Positions 35,201 to 43,741 of a stretch of 64,000 nt of DNA are shown piece by piece; the first letter of the stretch is position 1, and each line of letters starts with the position of its first letter. The position numbers were made by a program, and so were the translations under genes. Origin of the DNA: JALHOM01 sp964444225 (lineage in GTDB: Bacteria; Patescibacteriota; Saccharimonadia; Saccharimonadales; 2-12-FULL-41-12). The stretch spans positions 8,206 to 72,205 of the forward strand of contig CAYUFM010000002.1 in assembly GCA_964444225.1 (NCBI GenBank). Reading direction: 5' to 3'. Below the pieces are notes generated by a model. It searched no databases. It was not told the DNA's origin and worked only from the letters and a program-made list of their open reading frames with translations.

Positions 35201-37812
35201 GAACCTGAGCGACCAAGGATAATGCTGTCACTTTGTTGGACCTGTGAGTAAGCACCGATTGCTGAGGCGTTTTGTAGGTTATTAAGAGTAGCAAAGCCAG
35301 CGTCAGTGTAGCCTGCGTTGTAGCCTAGGGCTGTGTTGTAAGAACCAGTACCATTAGATCTGAGAGAATTAAAGCCTAGCCCCAAATTATAAGCACCTGT
35401 TGATGTTGAATTCAATGAGTTTGATCCAAGTCCAACATTACCACTACCCCTAGCACTATTGGCAGAACCATAACCAATGCCTATGTTGTCGGAACCAGAA
35501 ATGTTAGTGGACAGAGCATAAGTTCCTATAGCGATATTCTTTGAGCCTGTTCCGTTGTTTAGGAGCGCATCAACACCTAATGCAGTATTGTATGTACCGG
35601 TAGTGTTGGCCTGCAATGCATTTCTACCAATAGCGTTGTTATAGTAGCCAGTGCTGTTATACCCAAGCGAATTATAGCCAATAGCTGTGTTGTAGAAACC
35701 TGATGTGTTGTTTGTGAGTGCTCCGGAGCCGATAGCAGTGTTGTCATCACCAGTAGTGTTGGCCTGTAGAGCATAGGCACCCAATGCTGTATTATTTATT
35801 GCACCCGATTTACTAGAACTTCCACTTCCTAGTCCTATATATGTATTATTAGCTCCTGAACCACCAGACCTTATCTCTATTGCACTCGTATCATCCGAAT
35901 TTTTTACTACTATCACTGATTTCGCAGGAGTAATTTCTACGACAGATACACTATCTATGGTACCGTCGTAGTTTAAACCTGGAGTAAATATCAGGGGATC
36001 TGTATTCGTAGCCGTTACAACAGCTTCGTAATAATCACTACCTGTGGCGGTTAAATAAGGATAAGTTGCCCCACCTATTGAAAGAGTTAAAAAGTTATTA
36101 CTAGACGTATTACCGGAATAATTAAAAGCTAATTTATAAGTCTTGCCCGCTGTGACGGTTAAGTTGCTTGAGGTTGTTTGGCAGGCTGTAGTATTGCCAG
36201 TGTTATGAGTAGCATTGGTAGCTGATGTTGTCCAGCCGGAGCATGTCCAATAAGTAGCGTTATTGAATGCTTGGCTAGCAATAAGTTCTGAACCTTCTAC
36301 CGCATAGCTACTAATGCCCCGGACTGATAATTGACTATTGGTTGTGTCTACGTTTAACACTGATGTGCCTGAAGCACTCTGTATTTGGAAGGCGGTGGTG
36401 GAGTCTGTTTGGTTTTTTAGAGTCGTTGCTCCGCCATCTGCAATATTAAACACGTCACTTGATGTTGTAGTAGTATCGGTAACTTTAAGCAATGATCCTG
36501 TACCTGATGAAGAGATAAGTAAACCACCTGTTGCTCCAGTACTCAATTGATCTATGGTCATTACGTAACTAGAGTCAGTACCACCAGAGGCAGGATTACG
36601 GAAGATAATTGAATCATCGGCAGATGTTAAAGCTATGATACTGTCGCTTCCATCAGCATCAGTGTCATAAGCTGTCTGCAAATCAGTAGCTCCTCCAGCG
36701 CTACCAATACAGTCTGTCCAGGCACTATCTTGATAACACCTGAACTTGTTGTCAAAGGTGTTGTAATACATGTAGCCTTCTGCGCCACCAGCGGGATCAC
36801 CGGTTGTAGACTTAACATCTAGAGCTAAGTAATCTGGTATTGCGCTACCGGCTCCACCAGCTCCAATTTGGATAACGCCAATTGTCGAGGCTCCTTGTGC
36901 CTGCAATATGATGTTCCCGGATCCGGATGTAATCATCGTAGAGGTGCCTGAAGTTAAAGTAGTAGCGGTAGTAGAGTTCAAAGCTAAAGTTGTGCCAGCC
37001 TGGATTGTGGTCGTCTGCGTGCCAGATGACCGACCGATAGTTATTGCTGAAGTATTTACAGTACCGATAGAAATCGTACCGGTAGTTCCCGTAGCAGTCC
37101 CTACATCCAGAGAAATATTGCCCGAGTTACTTGTAGCACCAGTGGCATTACCAGACTGGATAGTTATGCTCGATGAGTTAGTGGATGCTGAGCTCGTGTT
37201 GTTGGTAGTTACGTTGTTAGCACTTTCGGCCTTAAACGCATAAGGCACAGCCGTTAGCTTAGTCCTAGTGCTAGATGGGCCTAGCATTTCTCCGTCGTAG
37301 GTTGGTGTGGCTGTTTGAGCTGAACCTCCTACGTTCATGGTAAGCCAGAGTTCTTGATCCCAGTTGATAGTTCCGGGGAATGATGTTTGTGAACCTAGGT
37401 TGACTGAGAAGTAGCCATTGACTACTCTGACTCGGTTATCATTACCAGCTGTTCCACCGTTACTGTCGTAGTGGCTTTCTGTCCAGAGGTTAGTGCCGGC
37501 ATTAGCTTGGCCTGTGCCCCCTGGGCCACCATCGGTTCCACCGTCGTAGAGTTTGAACTGTAGGTTGTAATAACCGTCAGGAACAAGGTTACCAGAAGAG
37601 CTCAGCAATCGACCTTGGAAGTTTAGAGTCGAGGAAGTAGCGGCGTAGGTTTTTTGGCTAGCGGTGATCGTGCGCGTATATGTATATACAAACATACTAA
37701 ACAAAAAAATAATAATAAAAACAAAACTAACCCTACCCTTTTTAACAAAAAGGGTGTCCCTAGCGGTGCTAAACTTGGCTTGTTGCCAAAGACTGCCTGT
37801 CGGCCGTATCAT
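32215..37812 (-). CDS. Giant secreted protein with YadA-like head repeats
   Basis: An 1865-aa exported protein. A basic N-terminus (KKGR) leads to a membrane segment ending in YTYTR at about 29-50. The shared LNFQGRL module comes next (about 60-180). A KFRCY...WTDC module (about 300-370) has a near copy in the 1651-aa protein, and related forms recur twice more (NKFRCYENGAWADC and GYRCYSDGFWDDC). Residues of about 670-840 contain at least ten repeats of N-T-A-I/L-G-x-x-A/S-L type, like the head repeats of YadA trimeric adhesins. The last 230 residues (GVWAMGSGT, AGVWWEADP) look like a lectin-type beta sandwich. No S74 domain is seen. The likely role is adhesion to a host cell or surface, which is an inference. 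Confidence 0.85.
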   Translation of the reverse strand: MIRPTGSLWQQAKFSTARDTLFVKKGRVSFVFIIIFLFSMFVYTYTRTITASQKTYAATSSTLNFQGRLLSSSGNLVPDGYYNLQFKLYDGGTDGGPGGTGQANAGTNLWTESHYDSNGGTAGNDNRVRVVNGYFSVNLGSQTSFPGTINWDQELWLTMNVGGSAQTATPTYDGEMLGPSSTRTKLTAVPYAFKAESANNVTTNNTSSASTNSSSITIQSGNATGATSNSGNISLDVGTATGTTGTISIGTVNTSAITIGRSSGTQTTTIQAGTTLALNSTTATTLTSGTSTMITSGSGNIILQAQGASTIGVIQIGAGGAGSAIPDYLALDVKSTTGDPAGGAEGYMYYNTFDNKFRCYQDSAWTDCIGSAGGATDLQTAYDTDADGSDSIIALTSADDSIIFRNPASGGTDSSYVMTIDQLSTGATGGLLISSSGTGSLLKVTDTTTTSSDVFNIADGGATTLKNQTDSTTAFQIQSASGTSVLNVDTTNSQLSVRGISSYAVEGSELIASQAFNNATYWTCSGWTTSATNATHNTGNTTACQTTSSNLTVTAGKTYKLAFNYSGNTSSNNFLTLSIGGATYPYLTATGSDYYEAVVTATNTDPLIFTPGLNYDGTIDSVSVVEITPAKSVIVVKNSDDTSAIEIRSGGSGANNTYIGLGSGSSSKSGAINNTALGAYALQANTTGDDNTAIGSGALTNNTSGFYNTAIGYNSLGYNSTGYYNNAIGRNALQANTTGTYNTALGVDALLNNGTGSKNIAIGTYALSTNISGSDNIGIGYGSANSARGSGNVGLGSNSLNSTSTGAYNLGLGFNSLRSNGTGSYNTALGYNAGYTDAGFATLNNLQNASAIGAYSQVQQSDSIILGRSGSGASTTKIGIGTTAPTDLFSISPDIYDTGTAETSASATVVGSGTTWTADMVGNEFIFANGNKYTITGFTDATHMTLSASSTNASQAYRIHNRAFYVTGTGSVGIRTSTNSTTALNVQNASGSTLLNVDTTGSNLSLGLTGSGTTTINSASTVLGASAGSGLLVNNGATRNTALALTNFATGGSIGSAATTVDIYTYITVNQTTGSQTLTVPAPTVTTSGRFLYLTNVGSASFSLTPSGGSTFTVLAGTSLSLIWDGVKWTSAGSGAAFLQGGNSFGTKALLGTSDNNALQFMINGTGVQYFSTSTGDVYYGNAANAAGTAGTPNSFTLNATGSSTAGTAGATLSIKGGAGATTTTGSAGGAVRIYGGNAGGSGNNNGGSLYLTSGSATGSGTAGSVIVQPTTNSANVFQVQSAAGNKVLSVDTSDASYAYVSIGGSAGYANSELKLFQATSYKWGIGVDNTGPRGSGGFYLWNNSSGGSYPLGVGSDGGTTFKNTTNSTSGFLIEESAGADLFSVDTTNSRIRIGESTADATGVAFVLDTKNTAGDPTGVNGAMYYNSNLNKFRCYENGAWADCNSGGGSSTLQSAYDGDADGSDSIIALSSADDSLIFRNPASGGTDSSYVATIDQLSTGATGGLDIQSAGTGNLLRVRDTTATATDVLTIADGGATTFKNQTNSTTAFQVQNASAASVLVVDSTNLRVQIGSATADGTGVLLVLDTKNTSGDPTGVNGGTYYNSSGPGGYRCYSDGFWDDCSVAQLDRSYNWTYEFMDGDPSNPSTDGSKYGDDWRVQYVGTPSALTLSSQNYLYPSVDHPGVWAMGSGTTSSTGYGLILGVGSTNPYGSVYLAPGMVMKSGVAVQQTTGFKARVGITNQPDTYAGAVTAGVWWEADPATNANWRYCYGDGTAATCANSGVAITTDAWVGLQVRVTATGTGTSSAIFVIDGNQYTVSSVTIAIKNPADSRGLAPGFFNFTTNTGTDILMLDYFQLYGQTTARR

Positions 37813-37932
37813 GGTAGTTTTTTTATTTTTCTTTGTTTAGGTCTTTATTTTCTTAACCTTACTTAGGAATTATACTTCTGTATAGTAAAAAATCAATCTA
37901 ATTGAACACTAAAATGTGCCTATTTTTCCACA
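37813..37932 (-). promoter_or_regulatory. Promoter and SD-less A-rich leader of the 1865-aa gene
   Basis: -35 TTGATT (37891-37896) and consensus -10 TATAAT (37869-37874) are spaced by 16 bp. The 56-nt leader has AAGACCTAAA (37836-37845) and no Shine-Dalgarno. TTTTCCACA, one base off the DnaA-box consensus, is at 37924-37932. The rest of the gap to 38028 shows no gene. Confidence 0.7.
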
Positions 37933-38028
37933 GAAAATTAATACTTTTCGTAATCTATCCCCCATTAACCCATGTTAGTGAATAAAAATATTATACTACT
38001 GGTATTATACGGCTAGTCTTAGATAATA

Positions 38029-38055
38029 GAAAAACCCTTTGCTATAAAGGGTTAA
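38029..38055 (-). terminator. Intrinsic terminator after rplU
   Basis: On the minus strand AACCCTTT-loop-AAAGGGTT is followed by a run of T, 16 nt past the rplU stop codon. Confidence 0.8.
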
Positions 38056-38070
38056 CCTGAGTGCTAGACT

Positions 38071-38379
38071 TTATTTAATAGAATCTATTTTTATAGTTGT
38101 AAGTCTCTGTCGATGACCACGTACAGTGTGTACACGTTTTTTGGCCTTATACCTAATAGATGTTACTTTGTCTTGCTGTGAGTCCTCTGTCAACACAGTA
38201 GCAGAGACCTTTGCCCCAGTTACTGTAGGATCTCCAACTATTGTCTTGCCATCATCTATGACTAAAAGAGCATCAAAAGTAGTTTTATTTTTCTCAACCT
38301 TTATAAGCTCGATATCCAAAGTTTCGCCTTCAGATACAAGATATTGCTTTCCGCCCGTAGCGATAACTGCTTTTTTCAT
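38071..38379 (-). CDS. rplU: 50S ribosomal protein L21
   Basis: A 102-aa L21, which binds 23S rRNA near L20. The N-terminus KKAVIATGGKQYLVSEGETLDIE and the C-terminal KVTSIRYKAKKRVHTVRGHRQRLTTIKI with the KRR-HT-GHRQ signature match the family. The L27 gene that usually follows is absent here: its place is taken by a terminator and then the giant surface gene. Confidence 0.97.
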   Translation of the reverse strand: MKKAVIATGGKQYLVSEGETLDIELIKVEKNKTTFDALLVIDDGKTIVGDPTVTGAKVSATVLTEDSQQDKVTSIRYKAKKRVHTVRGHRQRLTTIKIDSIK

Positions 38380-38472
38380 TATTTTCCTTACACTTGGTAA
38401 TTAAACTTACCAGTTATTACTGTATTTATAACTATACTAACAGATGTGAGATCATCTGTAAAGAACTAAGAA

Positions 38473-38736
38473 TTACTGATGTGTATAGTATGAAACTTCA
38501 TTAACTAAAGGCATTGTACTACCGCCCCAGTCTCTGACGAGCTGTCCGTCGTTTTGTAATGCCAAGACAGCTGGATAGCTCATAACATCGTAAAGTGATG
38601 CTGTAGATGCACCATCTCTTGTGTCAACATTAACTAACTCAACCTTGCCACCACTTGTTTTTTCCAAAGTGGTGGCAAACTCCTCGACAGATCTAGCATG
38701 TTCAGAACTCGGCCTATATAAAACCACAACCTTCAT
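38473..38736 (-). CDS. Thioredoxin-fold protein without a CxxC site
   Basis: An 87-aa protein with the thioredoxin/glutaredoxin pattern: first strand KVVVLYRP, a helix, second strand VELVNVDTRDG, then the cis-Pro segment SYPAVLAL. The usual CxxC active site is replaced by SSEH at the end of the first strand, so it cannot do normal disulfide exchange. I chose the ATG at 38736. A much longer open frame upstream overlaps nrdJ in another frame and lacks the fold. It sits 91 bp downstream of nrdJ and may have a link to the reductase, but that is inference. Confidence 0.65.
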   Translation of the reverse strand: MKVVVLYRPSSEHARSVEEFATTLEKTSGGKVELVNVDTRDGASTASLYDVMSYPAVLALQNDGQLVRDWGGSTMPLVNEVSYYTHQ

Positions 38737-38827
38737 GCTAATAGTATACCGGAATTTGTAGGTAGTAGATAGGGTTTTGAGCTCTCCTGCCGCAAGACAT
38801 AGTCTAAAATGTGCCAAAATTGCCGTT

Positions 38828-41599
38828 TTACGAACAGCCAGTGGTACTGCCGCATGCAGTGCACACATAACAACTGCCTGCTTTTTGTGTCTGGTTACCA
38901 CAGTTATAGCACATTGGTGAATCGTTGATTTTATTTATTGAATTAGGTTCTTGATTGATGCTCCGAGACTCAATTTCAGACAAGACTGGATTTGTTGGTT
39001 GTTCTTCAGTTTCTACAGCCACTTCTTCTACAGCCACTGGGTCTAATAGGCTTGTTTGTTCTACAGGCATATCGTCAATTGATGCCAGACCTAACTCTAG
39101 TCGATCATCAAAAGATAAGTAGTCTAGAGCAATTCTTCTGAACATATAGTCGATCAAGGATGAAGCTGTTCTGATCTCTTTGTCATCTGTTATGCCTGCA
39201 GGAGCAAATGCCATGTGCGCCATACCTCTTACATATGTTTTTATTGGTACACCATACTGTAGTCCGTAGCTTATAGATCGTCCAAAACTATCCATTAATC
39301 CAGATAGAGTTGATCCAACCTTGGCAATACTTATAAATAACTCGCCAGGCGTGCCGTCTTCAAATTCGCCTACGATAAAGTATCCATGAAGTCCAGCAAC
39401 AGTAAATGAGTAGGTCTTTGAGTTGCGCACTTTTGGTAGTTGGCGCCTGACAGCACCTTTCAGTACAATCTTGTCGCTAGTAGACTGTGCTTTTTCTGCA
39501 GTCGACTCTTTTGCCCCATCTTTTTTGGCCATGGATAGTGGCTGAGCTACTTTGCAATTATCACGATAGATTGCAACTGCCTTAAGGCCCATTTTCCATG
39601 AATCTATGTGAAGCTGTTCTATATCCTCTACTGTAGCCTCCTCTGGCATATTAACAGTCTTGCTAATAGCTCCCGATAGAAATGGCTGGACAGCAGCCAT
39701 CATCTTTACGTGGCCAAGGTAGTGAATAGAGTTATCTCCCATAGAGCAAGCGAACACATTGACATGCTCTTTCTTAAGATCTGGTGCATCTATTATAGTT
39801 TTTTCTACGTCAATGTATTTTATAATTCTGTCAATTTGACTTTGGTTATAACCCATAACTTTTAGAGCCCTAGGTACAGTCTGATTAACAATGTGCATTG
39901 TGCCACCACCAACTAATTTTTTAACTTTAACTAGACCAAGGTCCGGCTCAATACCAGTAGTATCACAGTCCATCATCAGTCCAATTGTGCCAGTTGGAGC
40001 CAATACGCTAGCTTGGGAGTTGCGAACTCCGTACAGTTCACCGAGTTCAACCGCCTCATCCCATGCAGTAGTGGCTGCACTTAGAAGATTCTCGGATACA
40101 AGCGATGCATCAATGTTGTTTACAGCAGCACGGTGTTGTTTTAATACTTTTATCATACCTTCACGGTCTTTGTTAAATCCTGCAAAAGGACCAATCTTAC
40201 GTGAAATTTTAGCGCTTGTGGCGTATGCATGGCCGGTCATTATTGCAGTAATAGCTGCCGCTTGAGCTCGACCTTCGTCAGAGTCATACGGTAAACCTTG
40301 GGCCATCAACATCGCTCCGAGGTTAGCGTAACCAAGTCCTAGTTCACGATATGCTTTGGCATTTTTTGTGATCTTTTCTGTAGGGTATTCAGAGTAACCA
40401 ACCAGTATTTCTTGAGCTGTAAACATAATTTCAACTGTGTGTTTGAAGCCTTCGACATCAAAACTACCATCTTCATTAAGATATTTTAAAAGATTTATTG
40501 ATGCTAAGTTACATGCAGAATTATCTAGGTGCATATATTCGCTACAAGGGTTAGATGCGTTGATACGGCCAGCGTTTGGTGTGGTGTGCCAATTATTAAT
40601 AGTGGTATCAAACTGCATGCCAGGATCGGCACATTGCCAAGCTGCTTCAGAAAATTGTCTAAATAAATCTCTAGCCCGAACTGTTTTTACAGTTTCACCA
40701 TTTCTAACGGCTTTTAGATCCCAGTCTCTGTCATCAACAACAGCCTGCATAAAATCATCAGTTACACGTACAGAGTTATTAGCATTTTGATATTGAACAG
40801 AATGAATATCTTTACCATCAAGGCTCATATCCCAACCAGCAGCCTGAAGATCACGAGCTTTTTGCTCTTCGCGTGCCTTAGACCAAATAAACTCTTCTAT
40901 ATCGGGATGGTCTGCATTTAAAATAACCATTTTTGCTGCGCGCCTAGTTTTACCCCCACTTTTAATTGCACCTGCGGACGCATCAGCTCCACGCATAAAG
41001 CTCAGTGGACCAGAGGCGGTTCCTGCACTTTTACCGAGCGGTTCAACAGATGAACGAATCGGACTAAGGTTAACACCAGAACCAGAACCGCCCTTGAAGA
41101 CCATCCCTTCTTCACGGTACCAGTCTAAAATAGCCGGCATAGTATCCTCTATTCCAAGAATAAAACATGCGCTTGCCTGTTGCGCCCGATCAGGAGCACC
41201 AATGTTAAACCAAACTGGAGAATTAAACGAAGCACGTTGCGAAGCTAGGATATATTTTAATTCTTCTTTAAAATCTTCTGCTTCTTTCTCACTATCAAAA
41301 TAGCTCTCTTGTAGACCTTGCCGAGTTACCGTGTCAGCAACTCTATTAATTAGATCTTTTAGCGACTTCTCTCTTTCGGCAGTACCAGGAGTACCGGTGA
41401 AATACTTCTGCGCAACAATGTTAATAGCATTCTGCGACCAAAAGTCCGGAAATTCCACGTCTTTTTGTTCAAAAACGTTTTCATTGGTCATTGGATTCGT
41501 AATTACAGAATCTCTTTTGACCCATGTAAGGCTGTCATAGCCTTTTGCCGCCGGCTTTGTAAATAGCCGACTAACACTTAGATTAGTAGTTTTACCCAT
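38828..41599 (-). CDS. nrdJ: Adenosylcobalamin-dependent (class II) ribonucleotide reductase
   Basis: A 923-aa class II RNR that makes deoxynucleotides with adenosylcobalamin as radical source, in air or without it. Blocks include SPVWFNIG near the N-terminus, KGGSGSGVNLSPIRSS, the active-site stretch NPCSEYMHLDNSACNLASINLL, and ASVLAPTGTIGLMMDCDTTGIEPDL. The C-terminal TSCPD-type domain (about 700-830) and a cysteine-rich end (CYNCGNQ...CYVCTACGSTTGCS) that shuttles reducing power are also present. No ATP-cone is visible at the N-terminus. GAGGG lies before the ATG. The 162-bp gap to nrdR holds an imperfect hairpin near 41705-41740 and no gene. I saw no cobalamin riboswitch there. Confidence 0.95.
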   Translation of the reverse strand: MGKTTNLSVSRLFTKPAAKGYDSLTWVKRDSVITNPMTNENVFEQKDVEFPDFWSQNAINIVAQKYFTGTPGTAEREKSLKDLINRVADTVTRQGLQESYFDSEKEAEDFKEELKYILASQRASFNSPVWFNIGAPDRAQQASACFILGIEDTMPAILDWYREEGMVFKGGSGSGVNLSPIRSSVEPLGKSAGTASGPLSFMRGADASAGAIKSGGKTRRAAKMVILNADHPDIEEFIWSKAREEQKARDLQAAGWDMSLDGKDIHSVQYQNANNSVRVTDDFMQAVVDDRDWDLKAVRNGETVKTVRARDLFRQFSEAAWQCADPGMQFDTTINNWHTTPNAGRINASNPCSEYMHLDNSACNLASINLLKYLNEDGSFDVEGFKHTVEIMFTAQEILVGYSEYPTEKITKNAKAYRELGLGYANLGAMLMAQGLPYDSDEGRAQAAAITAIMTGHAYATSAKISRKIGPFAGFNKDREGMIKVLKQHRAAVNNIDASLVSENLLSAATTAWDEAVELGELYGVRNSQASVLAPTGTIGLMMDCDTTGIEPDLGLVKVKKLVGGGTMHIVNQTVPRALKVMGYNQSQIDRIIKYIDVEKTIIDAPDLKKEHVNVFACSMGDNSIHYLGHVKMMAAVQPFLSGAISKTVNMPEEATVEDIEQLHIDSWKMGLKAVAIYRDNCKVAQPLSMAKKDGAKESTAEKAQSTSDKIVLKGAVRRQLPKVRNSKTYSFTVAGLHGYFIVGEFEDGTPGELFISIAKVGSTLSGLMDSFGRSISYGLQYGVPIKTYVRGMAHMAFAPAGITDDKEIRTASSLIDYMFRRIALDYLSFDDRLELGLASIDDMPVEQTSLLDPVAVEEVAVETEEQPTNPVLSEIESRSINQEPNSINKINDSPMCYNCGNQTQKAGSCYVCTACGSTTGCS

Positions 41600-41761
41600 T
41601 TTTTACCCTCACGTAGTTTTTAGTTATTATTTTTTAAATTTTTGTTAGAGTTGTCTACTTAATTTAGCAATACGTCTCTAGGATATCGCTAAGTAGTACT
41701 AGCTCTCCTCGATTTTTATAGTTTATAAAAGTCGGGGGGAACCTCTAAGTTCTCATGGAGC

Positions 41762-42241
41762 TTAGTAGGTAGTTTTTGCGTGCTCTGTTTTTCTTTTTCG
41801 CATGTCTGATAGCTCTTTTTCAAAGCTTGTTATGTCTTTGAATCGTCTGTAGACACTTGCAAAACGAACGTATGCGACCTCATTTAGATCAGCCAGTCCG
41901 TCCATCACGAGCTCTCCTATTTTAGCAGAAGGAATCTCGGATTCGCTACAACCGTATAGTTGTTGCTCTACATCGTTCACCAACTGCTCTAGCTGTAAGC
42001 TAGTAACCGGTGTTTTATCGCATGCTCTATATAGTCCAGCCAATAGCTTTTCTCTGTTAAACAGCTCTCTTACTTCATTGTTCTTTATTACTATCAATTG
42101 AGGCTGCTCTATTCGCTCATAAGTGGTGAATCTATGCTCGCACTTACTGCACATTCGCCTACGCCTGATTGATTTTCCTTCGGCTGCTTCACGAGATTCT
42201 ATAACTTTCGTATCGCTTGCGTGACATTGATTACAATTCAT
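41762..42241 (-). CDS. nrdR: Transcriptional repressor NrdR
   Basis: A 159-aa repressor of ribonucleotide reductase genes. An N-terminal zinc ribbon has Cys3, Cys6 (CNQC), Cys31 and Cys34 (CSKC) with the basic RRRRMC patch. The ATP-cone domain follows (about 50-135) with VIKNNEVRELFNREKLLAGLYRAC, by which it senses ATP and dATP. Length is normal. It lies directly upstream of its target nrdJ on the same strand. The candidate operator is described separately. Confidence 0.97.
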   Translation of the reverse strand: MNCNQCHASDTKVIESREAAEGKSIRRRRMCSKCEHRFTTYERIEQPQLIVIKNNEVRELFNREKLLAGLYRACDKTPVTSLQLEQLVNDVEQQLYGCSESEIPSAKIGELVMDGLADLNEVAYVRFASVYRRFKDITSFEKELSDMRKRKTEHAKTTY

Positions 42242-42301
42242 ACATCACCCTTCTTTGTATACTTTAGTTGTTCAATATAAATGTACTACTTCTATATTTT
42301 T

Positions 42302-42334
42302 ATCTATATATAGTGTCTATGCTATATAGCATAG
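42302..42334 (-). promoter_or_regulatory. Candidate NrdR operator upstream of nrdR
   Basis: On the minus strand ACACTATATATAGAT (42302-42316) resembles the NrdR box. It is directly preceded by a perfect 18-bp palindrome, CTATGCTATATAGCATAG (42317-42334). The two centres are about 16 bp apart, closer than the roughly 31-bp spacing I know for known paired boxes. Candidate autoregulation site. Confidence 0.55.
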
Positions 42335-42384
42335 CCCCACAATTAGCGTAATGCAAATATTTTACGATGTATTAATTACAAGGT

Positions 42385-43689
42385 TTAGTTATTGTCGTTT
42401 TCTTCTGATTTTTCGGTATTTTTGCGCTTAAGGCGCCTCAAAAATGATGGTTTCTCTAGATCTTCTTCATTGTATTCGCTTTTAGTCTCGGATTTTTCTG
42501 ACTTTAAATCTGCGTCATTATCGTCATCGATGTGTGTCCAGATATTAGGTACTTTGTTGTCGGAATGAAACTCTTCTTCTCCAGAGCTTTTGTCTACTTC
42601 ATCTAGATCCATGCTTATGTCTTCAGGAACGGGTTCATGAGCCTTCATGTCGTCATTAGCAGTAATACCGTGCTCAACTTCCATTTTGGAGTTTTCGCTT
42701 ACAGAATCGGAACTTTGTAGATTATTCGTAAAATATGAATCATCAAAACCTGTTGCAACAACAGTTACTATGAGTTCTCCGTCTAGATCTGGATTAATAG
42801 TAGCACCAAAAATAATGTTTGCATCTTTATCCGATGAGGCGGTTATAGTCTCTGCAACTGTGTTAATCTCATGCATTGACATGTCATTACCGCCAATAAC
42901 ATTAAACAAGATACCGCGAGCTCCATCGATTGAAACTTCGAGTAGCGGTGATTCAACAGCTTGCTGTGCGGCTTCTACTGCTCTGTTGTCACCACTAGCA
43001 CGACCAATACCCATTAAGGCCGATCCAGCATTACTCATAACAGCTTTCACGTCGGCAAAGTCTAGGTTTATTAGTCCGTGAACAGTTATTAGGTCAGATA
43101 TACCCTGTACACCCTGACGAAGTACATCGTCGGCTACTTTAAAGGCCTGCATAATTGGGGTTGAACGATCAATTGTATTTAGTAGTTTGTCATTAGGAAC
43201 TATGATCAATGTGTCGACATGTGATCGAAGATTATTTATGGCAATTTCGGCATTTGCACGACGCTTTTCACCTTCAAAAGCAAATGGCTTGGTTGCAAAT
43301 CCTACTACCAATGCGCCAACATCTTGAGCTATCTTAGCAACTATATGGCCAGCTCCACTACCAGTACCACCACCGGCACCAATAGTTATAAAGACCATAT
43401 CCGCACCATCTATAGATGCTTTTATGTCATCATATGATTCCTCAGCTGCTCGTTGTCCTACATTTGGGTTTGCTCCAGCTCCTAAGCCTCTGGTTGATTC
43501 GTGTCCGATATGAATTTTTGTAGTTGCTTTGGAGTGATGCAATGCTTGAGCGTCTGTGTTTATTGCAATAAACTCCACACCGTCAACTCCGGCTTCTACC
43601 ATTCTGTTTATGGCAGCACCACCGGCACCACCAACGCCAATAACCTTAATTCTTGCAAAAGTTTCTATAGCTGGTGTAACTTGAGGCAT
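42385..43689 (-). CDS. ftsZ: Cell division protein FtsZ
   Basis: A 434-aa tubulin-like GTPase that forms the Z-ring. The GTP signature GGGTGSG is at 106-112, with VIGVGGAGGAAINRM at the start and the T7-loop area NLDFADVKAVMSNAG. An acidic linker (about 320-410) leads to the C-terminal peptide KPSFLRRLKRK, which binds FtsA. I use the ATG at 43689: an in-frame TTG at 43698 is only 2 nt from the AAGGAG site. The ATG is 11 nt from it. It follows ftsA by 52 bp. Confidence 0.97.
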   Translation of the reverse strand: MPQVTPAIETFARIKVIGVGGAGGAAINRMVEAGVDGVEFIAINTDAQALHHSKATTKIHIGHESTRGLGAGANPNVGQRAAEESYDDIKASIDGADMVFITIGAGGGTGSGAGHIVAKIAQDVGALVVGFATKPFAFEGEKRRANAEIAINNLRSHVDTLIIVPNDKLLNTIDRSTPIMQAFKVADDVLRQGVQGISDLITVHGLINLDFADVKAVMSNAGSALMGIGRASGDNRAVEAAQQAVESPLLEVSIDGARGILFNVIGGNDMSMHEINTVAETITASSDKDANIIFGATINPDLDGELIVTVVATGFDDSYFTNNLQSSDSVSENSKMEVEHGITANDDMKAHEPVPEDISMDLDEVDKSSGEEEFHSDNKVPNIWTHIDDDNDADLKSEKSETKSEYNEEDLEKPSFLRRLKRKNTEKSEENDNN

Positions 43690-43741
43690 AACAATCAATT
43701 CTCCTTATCTGAATTCTCTCTTATATCATAAGTATAGCAGA

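Noticed and set aside
26308..37812. CRISPR-like periodicity in the giant genes
   Set aside because: The repeats are short, in coding frame, and vary at synonymous positions. No constant direct repeats with unique spacers are seen.
38737..38901. Longer N-terminus for the thioredoxin-fold protein
   Set aside because: It overlaps the nrdJ 3' end in another frame and adds no part of the fold.
41600..41761. Cobalamin riboswitch before nrdJ
   Set aside because: The gap is short and has no B12-box-like conserved sequence, only an imperfect hairpin.
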